Shown piece by piece: positions 15,763 through 24,140 of a stretch of DNA of 64,000 nucleotides (positions are counted from its first letter, which is position 1; every line of letters starts with the position of its first letter). The stretch is from RHKX01 sp963784885 (lineage in GTDB: Bacteria > Actinomycetota > Thermoleophilia > Solirubrobacterales > 70-9). Made by a program: the position numbers and the translations under genes. The notes below the pieces were generated by a model. It had not been told where the DNA came from. It searched no databases and worked only from the letters and a program-made list of their open reading frames with translations. The stretch covers positions 62,001-126,000 of the forward strand of contig CAWATA010000005.1 in NCBI GenBank assembly GCA_963784885.1, read 5' to 3'.

Positions 15763-16260
15763 ATGACCACCGAGATCGAGCGCAAGTTCGTGCTCCGGTC
15801 CACGCCGAACTGGCTGGGCGATACCCCCTCCGAGCCGATCGAGCAGGGCTACCTGGCGACCGGGAGCGAGGCGGAGGTGAGGGTCCGGTCGATCGGCGGA
15901 CGCCGGAAGCTGACGGTCAAGTCCGGGACCGGACTCGAACGCGGCGAGACCGAGATCGACCTCGACCCCGCTCAGTTCGACGCGCTCTGGCCGCTGACGC
16001 GCGGACGCCGGATCGAGAAGGTCCGCCATCGCGCCGAGCGCGGCAGCGCGACGATCGAGATCGACGTCTACGGCGGTGCCCACGCGGGTCTCGTGGTGGC
16101 CGAGATCGAGTTCGACTCGGTCGCGTCGAGCGAGGCGTTCGATCCGCCGGTGTGGCTCGGCGAGGAGGTCACCGGCGACGAGCGCTGGGCGAACCGCAGC
16201 CTCGCCGCCGCCCAGACGATCCCGCCGCCGACCGCCGACCGAGGCTCGCCTCCGCGCTGA
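15763..16260 (+). CDS. CYTH-domain phosphatase (inorganic triphosphatase-like)
   Basis: 165 residues. The N-terminal E-x-E-x-K signature (Glu4, Glu6, Lys8) and alternating charged strands (VRVRSIGGRRKLTVKSG, EIEFDS) define the triphosphate tunnel of CYTH proteins. The family hydrolyses inorganic triphosphate, thiamine triphosphate or related substrates with divalent metal ions. CHAD is absent, so this is a stand-alone CYTH domain of normal length. The ATG is preferred over the longer frame because TACGCT lies 6 nt upstream and E-x-E-x-K must be near the N-terminus. The physiological substrate is not predictable. Confidence 0.85.
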   Translation: MTTEIERKFVLRSTPNWLGDTPSEPIEQGYLATGSEAEVRVRSIGGRRKLTVKSGTGLERGETEIDLDPAQFDALWPLTRGRRIEKVRHRAERGSATIEIDVYGGAHAGLVVAEIEFDSVASSEAFDPPVWLGEEVTGDERWANRSLAAAQTIPPPTADRGSPPR

Positions 16261-16276
16261 TGCATTCGGCGAGGGC

Positions 16277-16696
16277 ATGCGGACTGTGAACGGCTACCGG
16301 GCTCATCTGCAGTCGGCGGTCGCGGCGAGCGCTGCGCCCTACGGGTACACGCTGACGATCTGGACCTCCGGCGCCGTGACCACGCACGAGCAGGGCCTTC
16401 CGACCGCCTGGCAGGCGCTCCTCTTCCTGTTCGGCGCCGTGATCGGGTTCGGGATCACCGCGGCCATCGCCTACGGGCGACCGACTGAGATCTTCGCCTC
16501 CCGCACACACGGGTTCGTGCGCCTCTGGGGAGCCTTCCATCTGGTCTCGGTCGGCCTCGCGATCGGGTTCGTCGCCGTCGTCGTCGAGCTCGTCGACAAC
16601 TCCGTCGTCTGGCTGCTGGTCGGGCTGATCGCCACGACCGTGTACCTGATGGCGATCGCCGCTCAGTTCACGCTCGCGGACACGAAGGGTCGCTGA
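16277..16696 (+). CDS. Integral membrane protein, unknown (about 139 aa)
   Basis: About 30 hydrophilic residues, with Tyr-Gly-Tyr and His-Glu-Gln, precede three likely membrane helices: LLFLFGAVIGFGITAAIAYG, WGAFHLVSVGLAIGFVAVVVEL and VWLLVGLIATTVYLMAIAAQF. A short charged C-terminus follows. No domain is recognised. It starts 17 bp after the CYTH gene in the same direction and may be its co-transcribed partner. GTG 16286 is an alternative start. The stop is 238 bp before the iron permease, so it is not part of the iron-regulated unit. Confidence 0.55.
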   Translation: MRTVNGYRAHLQSAVAASAAPYGYTLTIWTSGAVTTHEQGLPTAWQALLFLFGAVIGFGITAAIAYGRPTEIFASRTHGFVRLWGAFHLVSVGLAIGFVAVVVELVDNSVVWLLVGLIATTVYLMAIAAQFTLADTKGR

Positions 16697-16875
16697 GCTT
16701 GTTGAAGCGGACCGGCGTCGTCCCGTGACTGCCCGTCGAGCGCATCACGTCCGGCCGAGGAGTGGTCGCGGCTGCAGGTGTAGGTGTAGGCCCAGTCGAT
16801 CGGCTGATGGCCGTTGCCGACGGTCGAACCGGATCGGCGACCGCGAGGCCTCTTTGCGCTAGGCTGACGGCGACG

Positions 16876-16908
16876 AGAATTAGGTGGGCCTAATAAGGCG
16901 TCCCTAAT
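16876..16908. promoter_or_regulatory. Tandem DtxR/IdeR-type iron boxes
   Basis: ATTAGG-TGGG-CCTAAT (16879-16894) is a perfect dyad agreeing with the actinobacterial iron box TTAGGTTAGCCTAA. A second, overlapping dyad, TAAGG-CGTC-CCTAA, occupies 16894-16907. A TTGCGC (16854-16859) about 15 bp before GAGAAT (16875-16880) could be the promoter, placing the boxes over and just after the -10. Fe(II)-loaded DtxR/IdeR would thus repress efeU-efeO. Confidence 0.8.
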
Positions 16909-16934
16909 CGACCGACCAGACACCGGAGTTCCGT

Positions 16935-17804
16935 TTGCTTCCCACATTCGTAATCGGCCTGCGCGAGGGCGTCGAAGCGGCGCTGATCGTTGGCATCATC
17001 GCCGCCTTCATCAGGAAGGAGGGCGATCGCTCTCAGCTCCGCCACGTCTGGACGGGTGTCGGAATCGCAGCCGCGATCTGCATCGCCATCGGTGTCGGGT
17101 TGGACCTGCTCAACCAGGAGCTGCCGCAACGCCAGCAGGAGATGCTCGAGACGGTCATCGGCCTCGCCGCGGTCGGCATCGTCACCTTCATGATCGTCTG
17201 GATGCGCCGGCACGCGCGGATGATCAAGTCCGAACTGCACGAGAGCGCATCGGCCGCCCTCAACTCGGGCTCGGCCTGGGCGCTGATCGGCATGGCCTTC
17301 TTCGCGGTCCTCCGTGAGGGGGTCGAGACCGCGGTCTTCCTCCTCGCCGTCTTCCAAGGCGCCTCCGACCCGACGAGCGCCGGCATCGGCGCGGCGCTCG
17401 GGATCGGCGCCGCCATCGTCGTCGGCTACGGCATCTACCGAGGCGGCGTTCGGCTCAACCTCGCGAAGTTCTTCAAGCTCACGTCCGTCGTCCTCGTCTT
17501 CGTCGCCGCCGGCCTGCTGGCGACCGCCGCTCACACCGCCTGGGAGGCGGGCTGGATCACGAGCTTCCAGGCTCAGGCCGTCGACCTCTCCTGGCTCATC
17601 GTCCCGGGTACCTGGACCTCCTCGCTGCTGACCGGCATGCTCGGCCTGCAGTCGGTGATGACCCAGGCCGAGACCTTCGCCTATCTCGCCTACCTGATCC
17701 CGATGCTGGCCTACGTGCTCTGGCCCGATGCCTGGCGCTTCCGCGCGATCCGCAGTCGCACGGTGTCCCGCGGAGCCGCTGCGCCAGGCGCCGCGGACGC
17801 CTGA
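16935..17804 (+). CDS. efeU: FTR1-family high-affinity iron permease
   Basis: 289 residues with seven probable membrane helices. Both FTR1 iron-binding motifs REGxE are present (GLREGVEAAL near residue 10 and VLREGVETAVF near 127). EfeU moves ferric iron through the cytoplasmic membrane, with oxidation and delivery by EfeO and EfeB in complete systems. The TTG start directly begins the first motif-bearing helix, as is normal for the family. Tandem iron boxes lie 27-59 bp upstream, so repression by an iron-loaded DtxR/IdeR protein is expected. The next gene is a cupredoxin EfeO; no EfeB peroxidase follows. Confidence 0.9.
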   Translation: MLPTFVIGLREGVEAALIVGIIAAFIRKEGDRSQLRHVWTGVGIAAAICIAIGVGLDLLNQELPQRQQEMLETVIGLAAVGIVTFMIVWMRRHARMIKSELHESASAALNSGSAWALIGMAFFAVLREGVETAVFLLAVFQGASDPTSAGIGAALGIGAAIVVGYGIYRGGVRLNLAKFFKLTSVVLVFVAAGLLATAAHTAWEAGWITSFQAQAVDLSWLIVPGTWTSSLLTGMLGLQSVMTQAETFAYLAYLIPMLAYVLWPDAWRFRAIRSRTVSRGAAAPGAADA

Positions 17805-17843
17805 GCACGCCCGACCCGTACCCCGACCGAAGAGGAATCCCGT

Positions 17844-18236
17844 ATGCCTGCCCTCGAACTCAACCGCCCCCACGCCACACTCGCCGTCGCCGTGTCCGGC
17901 CTGCTCGCATTCGGCCTCGCCGCCTGTGGCTCCTCCGACGACTCGACCGGCACCGACTCCCAGCAGATAGCGGTGAAGATCACCGACGACGGCTGTGACC
18001 CGACCGACCTGAAGGCGAAGGCGGGCCCCGTGACCTTCACCGTCAGCAACGACGACAGCTCGGTCAACAACGAGTTCGAGGTGCTCGACGGCGAAGCGAT
18101 CATCGGCGAGGAGGAGAACGTCACCGCCGGCCTCAGCGCGGAGGTCTCAGTCGACCTCGAACCCGGTACCTACGACATCGTCTGCGGAAACCCGGGCGAC
18201 CGCGAGCCGACCGGGAAACTCACCGTCAGCGGCTAG
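17844..18236 (+). CDS. efeO: EfeO-type cupredoxin lipoprotein, Cup domain only
   Basis: 130 residues. The signal peptide ends in a lipobox (GLAACGSS), so the protein is probably lipid-anchored outside the membrane. The mature part is a single EfeO cupredoxin domain: ITDDGCDP, GPVTFTVSND, NEFEVLDG and YDIVCGN, with conserved acidic residues and two cysteines. E. coli EfeO has this domain plus a C-terminal M75 peptidase-like domain of about 250 residues, which is missing. The role is probably binding and handing Fe or Cu to EfeU. AGAGGAAT is a good ribosome site. It ends the iron operon; the next gene is convergent. Confidence 0.82.
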   Translation: MPALELNRPHATLAVAVSGLLAFGLAACGSSDDSTGTDSQQIAVKITDDGCDPTDLKAKAGPVTFTVSNDDSSVNNEFEVLDGEAIIGEEENVTAGLSAEVSVDLEPGTYDIVCGNPGDREPTGKLTVSG

Positions 18237-18292
18237 CGAGCAGATCGCGGCGTCGGCCCGCTACGACGGGAATGATCGGGCGGTCTGGCCGA

Positions 18293-20158
18293 TCACGGTG
18301 CCGAAGGGACGAGTATCGAACAGCCCACGGGAGCGGGATCGTTGACGGGGGAACCAGCGCCGGTGCTGTCGTAGTAGGCGGTGTCCGGGGACTGGTTTCC
18401 GCAGTTGATCGCGGTGTCCACCTCGCCGTCGTTCGCGTGCAGGACGTCGCTCTGGTTGTCGCCGTTCAGGGTGTCCGCTCCGGAACCACCGGTGAGCGTG
18501 TCGTTCTGATTGCCCCCGCTCAGCGAGTCGGCGCCGGCGTTCCCGTTGAGGACGTCGTCGCCTCCGAGGCCGCTCAGCGTGTCATTGCCGCCGTTGCCGG
18601 TCAGGCCGTTGGCGATGCCGTTGGCGCCCGTCAGCGAGTCGGCGGCGGAGCCGCCGAGGACGTTCTCGACGTCGACCGCGACGTTGTCGGCCGCCGGGCC
18701 GGTGCCGCTCGCCGAGTCGATGTTCGTGCTGCCGTCGTTGGCGGTGCCGGCCGTAGTCACGGTGACCGTGACCGTGCGGGCGCTGTAGTCGGCGGTGTCG
18801 ACCCCGTTGCCGCCGTTCATCGCGTCGTTGTTGTCGCCGCCCGTCAGCAGGTCGTCGTTGTCGCCGCCGTTCAGCGTGTCGGTACCGGCGTTCCCGTTCA
18901 GCGTGTCGTTGCCGCTGAGACCGTTGAGCGTGTCGTTGCCGCTGTTCCCGGTCAGTCCGTTGGCGACGCCGTCGGCGCCGGTCAGCGAGTCGGCTCCGTT
19001 GCCGCCGAGGACGTTCTCGACGTCGGAGGCGATGTTGTCGGCCGCCGGGCCGGTGCCGGTCGCCGAGTCGATGTTCGTGCTGCCGTCGTTGGCGGTCGCG
19101 TCGCCGGTCGTAACCGTGACGACGGCGGCCCGATCGCTGTAGTTGGCGGTGTCGATTCCGCCGCCGCCGTTCATCGTGTCGTCGTTGTTGCCGCCGATCA
19201 GCGTGTCGTCGTCGGCGTCGCCGTTCAGCGTGTCGGTGCCCTTGTCACCGTGCAGCAGGTCCGCCCCGTCGTTGCCGTTGAGGGTGTCGTTGTCCTTGCC
19301 GCCGAGAACCCAGTCGTCGCCGGCGTCGCCGCTCGCCGTGTCGTCGTCGGCGTCGCCCATGACGACGTCGTTCTCTGTGCCGCCCGAGAGGGTGTCGTTG
19401 CCGTCGTTGCCGTTCATGACGTCGGCATCGGCACCGCCGTTGAGGATGTCGTTGTCGATGCCACCGATGAGGACATCGTTCCCAGCGTCTCCGTTGGCGG
19501 TGTCGTCCCCCTTGCCTCCGTTCAGGTTGTCCGGGTCGGCGCCGCCGTTCATGGTGTCGACGTCCCTGCCGCCGGAGAGCATGTCCGCTCCAGCGAGGCC
19601 GTTGAGGGTGTCGTCACCGATCCCGCCGACGAGGAAATCCGGTCCGGCGCTGCCGGTCAGCGAGTCGTTCCCCTTGCCGGATTCGACCTTCTCGACCGTC
19701 GTCGTCACGTTGTCGGCGGCGGGCCCGGAGCCGCTTGCCGCGTCGATGTTGGTCGAGCCGTCGTTGGCGACGTTGTCGATCGTGACCGTGACCGTGACCG
19801 ACCGGGTCTTGTACAGGCCCCGGTCGAAGCCGTTGCCGCCGTCGAGGGTGTCGTTGTTGCCGCCGCCGTCGAGGGTGTCGTCGTCGTCGTCACCGTTGAG
19901 CGCGTCGGTTCCGGGTCCCCCGACAAGCTTGTCGTTACCGGTACCGCCGTTGAGCTCGTCATTGCCCTTGACGCCCTTGAGGACGTCGTCGCCGCCGAGG
20001 CCGCAGATGACGTCGTTGCCGGGAGTTCCCTTGAGGATGTCGGGACCCGGGGTGCCGGTGATCGTGCAGGGCGCGGCCAGAGCGGACCCGGGCATTGCAG
20101 CCGCGGTCACGACCAGCGGCACGATGGCGAGGCCAACCGTCTTGGCGACTCGATGCAT
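18293..20158 (-). CDS. Secreted RTX calcium-binding repeat protein
   Basis: 621 residues from ATG 20158 (GGGGAAGGG 9 nt upstream; a TTG three codons earlier is less likely). After a signal peptide almost the whole chain consists of haemolysin-type nonapeptides G-G-x-G-x-D-x-L-x, which fold as calcium-loaded beta-rolls after export. Three copies of a separate module of about 60 residues interrupt them (ANDGSTNIDSA, GPAADN, VENVLGG), near residues 120, 345 and 465. No enzymatic domain is visible. The N-terminal Sec-type signal argues against the Gram-negative type I route usual for RTX proteins. It may be a surface-layer-like or adhesion protein. Monocistronic. Confidence 0.88.
   Translation of the reverse strand: MHRVAKTVGLAIVPLVVTAAAMPGSALAAPCTITGTPGPDILKGTPGNDVICGLGGDDVLKGVKGNDELNGGTGNDKLVGGPGTDALNGDDDDDTLDGGGNNDTLDGGNGFDRGLYKTRSVTVTVTIDNVANDGSTNIDAASGSGPAADNVTTTVEKVESGKGNDSLTGSAGPDFLVGGIGDDTLNGLAGADMLSGGRDVDTMNGGADPDNLNGGKGDDTANGDAGNDVLIGGIDNDILNGGADADVMNGNDGNDTLSGGTENDVVMGDADDDTASGDAGDDWVLGGKDNDTLNGNDGADLLHGDKGTDTLNGDADDDTLIGGNNDDTMNGGGGIDTANYSDRAAVVTVTTGDATANDGSTNIDSATGTGPAADNIASDVENVLGGNGADSLTGADGVANGLTGNSGNDTLNGLSGNDTLNGNAGTDTLNGGDNDDLLTGGDNNDAMNGGNGVDTADYSARTVTVTVTTAGTANDGSTNIDSASGTGPAADNVAVDVENVLGGSAADSLTGANGIANGLTGNGGNDTLSGLGGDDVLNGNAGADSLSGGNQNDTLTGGSGADTLNGDNQSDVLHANDGEVDTAINCGNQSPDTAYYDSTGAGSPVNDPAPVGCSILVPSAP
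18601..18745 (-). repeat. Intragenic 145-nt repeat, copy A
   Basis: This stretch and 18952-19096 are nearly identical and in register (offset 351 nt, 117 codons). They encode the third and second copies of the VENVLGG/ANDGSTNIDSA module of the RTX protein. A third, more diverged copy lies near 19690-19770. The high nucleotide identity suggests recent duplication or gene conversion. Confidence 0.75.
18952..19096 (-). repeat. Intragenic 145-nt repeat, copy B
   Basis: The partner of 18601-18745 within the RTX gene. Differences are scattered single bases, several of them silent, and reading frame and length are conserved. Such repeats are sites where assemblies and chromosomes gain or lose whole 117-codon units. 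Confidence 0.75.
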
Positions 20159-20348
20159 TCGAAACAACCCTTCCCCGATAAACCGGATTTACGACCATCC
20201 CCCGAATGAGCACGTCAAGACAACCAGCGTTGCTCGATCCGGAGCATAAACAGTCTGGATACGGGCGTCCACAGGGACCGGTCGCCATGCAGGCTCGCGG
20301 GCGAACGGGGCGCCGGGCGCCGCGAACGCATCGCGGGAGAATGTGCGG

Positions 20349-21371
20349 GTGAGCCGCCGTACGCCCACCTCGCCCGACCCGGTCGTCGCGCCCCCGGAGA
20401 TCGACTCCGATCCGACCCTGCGGGTGGTTGAGGAGGGACTGCCCGCCGCCGCCCCGGATCACTCCTGGTGGCGCCGCCACTCGAAGGGCATCAGCGCAGC
20501 CTTCGCGATCCTCGTCTTCGCCGCTCTCGTCGTCGGTCTCTACAGCAAGCGCCGCGACTTCATCGACTCGGTCGGCGCCGCCTCGGTCTGGGTCCTGGCC
20601 GGGGCGACGCTGATGCAGGTGATCTGGCTGATCGCGCGCAGCGAAGCCTGGTACGTATGCGTCGACGCGGCGGGCGCGGACTGCGGGCGGCGGCCTCTCT
20701 ACCGTGCCGCCGCGGTCGGCTACCTCGGCAACCTGCTGAATCCGAGCTTCGGGCTCGCCGTGCGGATCGCCGAGCTTCGCCGGACTGTCCCGGAGACGTC
20801 ACCGAGCGCCGGCGTCCTCGTCGCGGCCGAGATGCCGATCGTCGTCGTCGAGATCGCGCTCGCCGGCCTCTGCTCGTTCACCCTGATCGGGCCGCTCGGG
20901 ATCCCGTGGTGGGTGCCGCTCATCGCCCTGGTCGTCGGCTTCGGCATCGTCGCCGGCCTCAGTGGCATCGCCAGCCGCAAGCGCCACGGTCTCTGGAGGG
21001 GTATCGCGGTGCTCCGTGGCCTCCGGCACCGAAACACGATCATCGCGCTGACGGTCTTCGCCGTCTCCGCCCAGGTCTTCCGCAACTGGCTCGTGCTCCA
21101 CGGGATCGGGGTCGACATCTCCGTCTGGGACTCGATGGCCCTGCTTATCGCGGCCGCAGCGCTCGGGCTGCTGCCGGTCGGCCCGAGCCTCGGCGTCGTG
21201 ACCACCGTGCTGATCCTCGGCTCCAACGGCGTCGCCGAGGTGGCCGCGGCGGGTGCTCTGCTGACGGCGACCGGCGCGGCCGGCGCGCTGCTGTTCGCCT
21301 CCTGGGCACTGCTCGACCGGCTCCGCACCCGACGCCGCGATCGGCCGGCGGCGCCGGCCGAGCCGGCCTGA
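20349..21371 (+). CDS. LPG-synthase-type transmembrane protein (PF03706/YbhN-like)
   Basis: 340 residues from GTG 20349, chosen because GGGAGA lies 8 nt upstream; GTG 20343 is possible. About 50 polar residues precede eight or so membrane helices. The pattern (LYRAAAVGYLGNLLNPSFGLAVRIAELRR, then LLPVGPSLGVVTTVL near the end) fits the family named after the membrane half of lysyl-phosphatidylglycerol synthase. Members without the catalytic domain are probably lipid flippases or glycolipid exporters. There is no DUF2156 domain. It is divergent from the RTX gene (190 bp) and convergent with the arylsulfotransferase. Confidence 0.8.
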   Translation: MSRRTPTSPDPVVAPPEIDSDPTLRVVEEGLPAAAPDHSWWRRHSKGISAAFAILVFAALVVGLYSKRRDFIDSVGAASVWVLAGATLMQVIWLIARSEAWYVCVDAAGADCGRRPLYRAAAVGYLGNLLNPSFGLAVRIAELRRTVPETSPSAGVLVAAEMPIVVVEIALAGLCSFTLIGPLGIPWWVPLIALVVGFGIVAGLSGIASRKRHGLWRGIAVLRGLRHRNTIIALTVFAVSAQVFRNWLVLHGIGVDISVWDSMALLIAAAALGLLPVGPSLGVVTTVLILGSNGVAEVAAAGALLTATGAAGALLFASWALLDRLRTRRRDRPAAPAEPA

Positions 21372-21399
21372 CCACCGAGGTCGAAGCGATTGGCGGCGA

Positions 21400-21417
21400 G
21401 CGGCGCCGGGGCGCCGC
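21400..21417. terminator. GC hairpin between convergent genes
   Basis: GCGGCGCC (21400-21407) and GGCGCCGC (21410-21417) are perfect 8-nt arms; the real loop would be 4 nt or more after breaking the inner pair. It sits in the 70-bp gap between the PF03706-type gene and the convergent arylsulfotransferase, and could end both transcripts. There is no T-run. Confidence 0.4.
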
Positions 21418-21441
21418 ATCCTGCCGAGCGTCAGGGCCCCG

Positions 21442-22899
21442 CTACGGAGTGGCCGATGGGTCGCGCGGGTAGCGCCGATCCATGGCGCGAGCGAGCCGGC
21501 GGGCCTCGAGGTCGTTCTTGCTCAGCGGCACGATCCGGTAAATCGCCTGGTCGATTCTGAGCCCGGGGGTGAAGTCGTAGCGCTGGGTGATCGACCCGTC
21601 CGGGGCGAAGCCGGTGGCCTTCGCAGTCCCGCCCCACGTGACCATCCATCCCCGGCTCCGGGTCTTGCGGGCGCCGCCGCAGCACCACGTTGAGTCAACC
21701 TTGGGATCACTGAGAGCCCGGACCAGGGTCGCCGTTCCGGCCTTCTCGTCGATCTTGAACTCAACCGCTCGCGGCGAGCGGGCGCATTTCGGACCGGGCG
21801 GTCGGCCGCCGCAGGCGGGGTCGGTCTGGTCGTCGTAGACGGTCAGGTGACCGTGTTTGTCCATCCGAGCATCGTGCTGGCCGCCGAGCGGGTAGTCCCC
21901 CCACGGGTCCTTCTTGACCTCGAGGCTCTTAGCCGTGGTCGTGCCGCCCAGCTTCCAGTTGATCTCACCGGTCGAGCGATCGATGCTGTAGACGGCATCC
22001 GCGTGCCGGAAGGAGACGATCAACGAGTCGCCGGCGAGATCGACGGAGTTGATGTGGAGGATGTCGTAGAACGGTGCGTGAAGAGCCGGCCACCAGCGCC
22101 CGGTCTCGTCGAGGCTGATGTGATCCCTACTGGTCCAGGACCACACGACATCGCCGTCGGGATCGACCTCCTGGATCTCGGGATCGAGCACGACCGCGTC
22201 CGAATCGTGGCCGTAGGGGCTGAGGTCGACGTGGGAACGGGAGGTGTACGCGAGCACCAGGAAGTTCCCGTTGGGAAGCTGCTGGAGGTCATGGAGGTCG
22301 GTGTTGAGACCGTCCGCGCGAATCTCATTCTTCACGTGGCCGTTCAGCCCGACCTCGACGTACGCGGCCTTCGGGTCGGTTCCGTAGGGGCCGACGGTGC
22401 CGTTGGTCCACCAGGCGAAGTTGCCGCTCGGCAGGAGCTTCGCGTCGTTGAGGTCGCGCGGGGTCTGGAGCCACCAGTTCGGTACGCCGTTGCGATCGAA
22501 GACGATCGCGTATCCGCCGACGCCCATCACCTCCCATCGGGGAACGGGACCGCCGAGGCGCTTGAACGTGTACTCGGGAAAGTCCTGGGGGAGGCAGCGG
22601 ATCACATACTTCCCATGCGAGCTGCCGTTCCTGGCGCGGATCACGGTTGCGGCCCCCGGGTACAGGGGAACCCCAGAGTGGAACCTGCCGCTGCGCCGCC
22701 GACGGTCGTCGATCCGGGCCTTGGTGCCATGCCGAGCTACGACCTCGACCCGCGTCCGCGCGCCCTCGCATCGGGTGACGTATCGGCGGATCGACGGATC
22801 GAACGCGGGGAAGAGCTCGGGCGTCGCGGAGATCTTCAGATCGCCGGACTTCAACCCTGCGGCACCGGAGGCCGCGGCCGCCAGGCCGGAAACGATCAC
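21442..22899 (-). CDS. Arylsulfotransferase (ASST) family protein
   Basis: 485 residues. A propeller-like chain with the histidine-bearing motifs of the ASST family: HDLQQLPNGN, HINSVDL and GGQHDARM, each near the centre face, plus NWKLGG and a CCGG segment near the C-terminus. Family enzymes transfer sulfate from a phenolic donor to another phenol outside the cytoplasm, without PAPS. The only start in frame is GTG 22899, which yields a hydrophobic leader without the usual positive n-region. A one-base shift would attach a fitting start (see findings). A hairpin GGCTCC-TGC-GGAGCC lies just upstream. Confidence 0.75.
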   Translation of the reverse strand: MIVSGLAAAASGAAGLKSGDLKISATPELFPAFDPSIRRYVTRCEGARTRVEVVARHGTKARIDDRRRRSGRFHSGVPLYPGAATVIRARNGSSHGKYVIRCLPQDFPEYTFKRLGGPVPRWEVMGVGGYAIVFDRNGVPNWWLQTPRDLNDAKLLPSGNFAWWTNGTVGPYGTDPKAAYVEVGLNGHVKNEIRADGLNTDLHDLQQLPNGNFLVLAYTSRSHVDLSPYGHDSDAVVLDPEIQEVDPDGDVVWSWTSRDHISLDETGRWWPALHAPFYDILHINSVDLAGDSLIVSFRHADAVYSIDRSTGEINWKLGGTTTAKSLEVKKDPWGDYPLGGQHDARMDKHGHLTVYDDQTDPACGGRPPGPKCARSPRAVEFKIDEKAGTATLVRALSDPKVDSTWCCGGARKTRSRGWMVTWGGTAKATGFAPDGSITQRYDFTPGLRIDQAIYRIVPLSKNDLEARRLARAMDRRYPRDPSATP

Positions 22900-23056
22900 G
22901 GCTGCTGCGACGGCTCAGGCCGATCAAGGCTCCTGCGGAGCCGGCGCCACCCTGCCTCGGAATCGAGCACGCGCGAAATGTACATGCCTCGGAGCGAACC
23001 GGTTCCGGTTGCCCCCGCCACCGCGTTTGGCCGCGTTCGGGCCGGGCGGACGCCGG

Positions 23057-23830
23057 CTAACCCGCCCTGTAGCTGATCAGCTCCGCCCGGCCGCCCGCAC
23101 CGTCGGTATGCACGCTGAGCACCGGTCCGACGCCGGGAGCGTAGAACTTCAGCTCCTGAACCTTCGGCTCGAGCGGTACGAGGTCCCTGGTCATCACGAC
23201 ATCGCTGTCGAAGTACCCGAACGGGACCTGGACCCGCTCATCGCCACGGGTGATCACCGCGCCGCGGTCCTCGGCCTCGCCCTTCGCGTACTCCTGCCGG
23301 TAGCTCATCCCGGGCTGGGGATCGGCGGGAAACGCGATCCCGGCCTCGGCTCCGTCGACGCCGGCCTCGAACGAGCCGGCGCGGGTGACGACCTTGCCGT
23401 TCTCGTACTCGGCCGTCCTCTCGCCGAGATACCAGACGTTGCCGGCCGAGTCCTGGGCGTACCAGTCGTCGGTGATCTCGATCGGCTGCCCGTTCTTCGT
23501 CGCCGTATCTCTGACGACGGTCGCCTCGACTCCGTTGGCGATGGTCTTGGTCTCGCCGGTGGCCTCGACCACTACCCTCTCCTCGCTGCCGGTGGTGTCG
23601 GTCTCCCGGTATACCCAGCGGCTGCCGGGCGTCACCGGAAACCAGGGGTTGTCGATCTCGGTGGTGAAATCCGCCGGGTCGAGGCTCACGGCCTCCGACC
23701 CCTGCGGGAGCGCGGCCGTCGTGGCCGTCGAGTCCTCTCCTCCGCCGCACCCCCCGACCAGCAGCATCGCCAGCAGGACCGGCAAGGCCGCGAGCACCGA
23801 GCCCGACATGGTCCGCGTCATGATCCTCAT
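23057..23830 (-). CDS. Lipoprotein of unknown function
   Basis: 257 residues from ATG 23830, preceded by GGGAG at 4-5 nt; the frame is open 20 codons further but without a ribosome site. The signal peptide ends in a lipobox (LLVGGCGGG). The mature part contains EIDNPWFPVTPGSRWVYR, a motif seen in various actinobacterial and proteobacterial secreted proteins of unknown role, then a beta-rich domain with W-Y-A-Q-D, V-W-Y-L-G-E and F-Y-A-P-G-V-G. No catalytic residues are evident. It is followed after 157 bp by the arylsulfotransferase gene in the same direction. Confidence 0.7.
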   Translation of the reverse strand: MRIMTRTMSGSVLAALPVLLAMLLVGGCGGGEDSTATTAALPQGSEAVSLDPADFTTEIDNPWFPVTPGSRWVYRETDTTGSEERVVVEATGETKTIANGVEATVVRDTATKNGQPIEITDDWYAQDSAGNVWYLGERTAEYENGKVVTRAGSFEAGVDGAEAGIAFPADPQPGMSYRQEYAKGEAEDRGAVITRGDERVQVPFGYFDSDVVMTRDLVPLEPKVQELKFYAPGVGPVLSVHTDGAGGRAELISYRAG

Positions 23831-23985
23831 GGTTCTCCCTCCGTCGGAGCCGCCGATCGCGACTCGCTGTTCGCAACTGAGGTTCACCACCCATGATGAG
23901 AGCCCGGTGAGGACGCGACTGGGCTTGAATCACCCTGAGCCGCCGTGACCAGGGGGCGGAAAACGCGGGCCCGCAGAGCACTGAG

Positions 23986-24075
23986 CGGAGGGGGAGGGAT
24001 TCGAACCCTCGATACGCCTAATCGACGTATAACGGTTTTCGAGACCGCCGCATTCAACCGCTCTGCCACCCCTCC
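23986..24075 (-). tRNA. tRNA-Ser(CGA)
   Basis: 90 nt on the minus strand. The acceptor stem is GGAGGGG (5') with CCCCTCC (3') and discriminator G, typical of serine tRNAs. The anticodon loop CTCGAAA gives anticodon CGA, reading UCG. The long variable arm (about TACGTCGATTAGGCGTA) is the class II hallmark, and the T-loop TTCGAAT is canonical. CCA is not encoded. Confidence 0.95.
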
Positions 24076-24140
24076 GGGACGCCGAAGCGCGTCGCGAAGA
24101 GTAGCGTGGAGAAATCCGATCGACCGACGGAGGAGCTGCC

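Noticed and set aside
18272..20209. 645-codon plus-strand frame opposite the RTX gene
   Set aside because: Low-complexity valine/glycine translation caused by the repeat codons of the real minus-strand gene; no signal, motif or ribosome site.
22325..22927. Separate 200-codon minus-strand gene
   Set aside because: Its frame is a shadow of the arylsulfotransferase; only its first seven codons look meaningful, as a shifted start of that gene.
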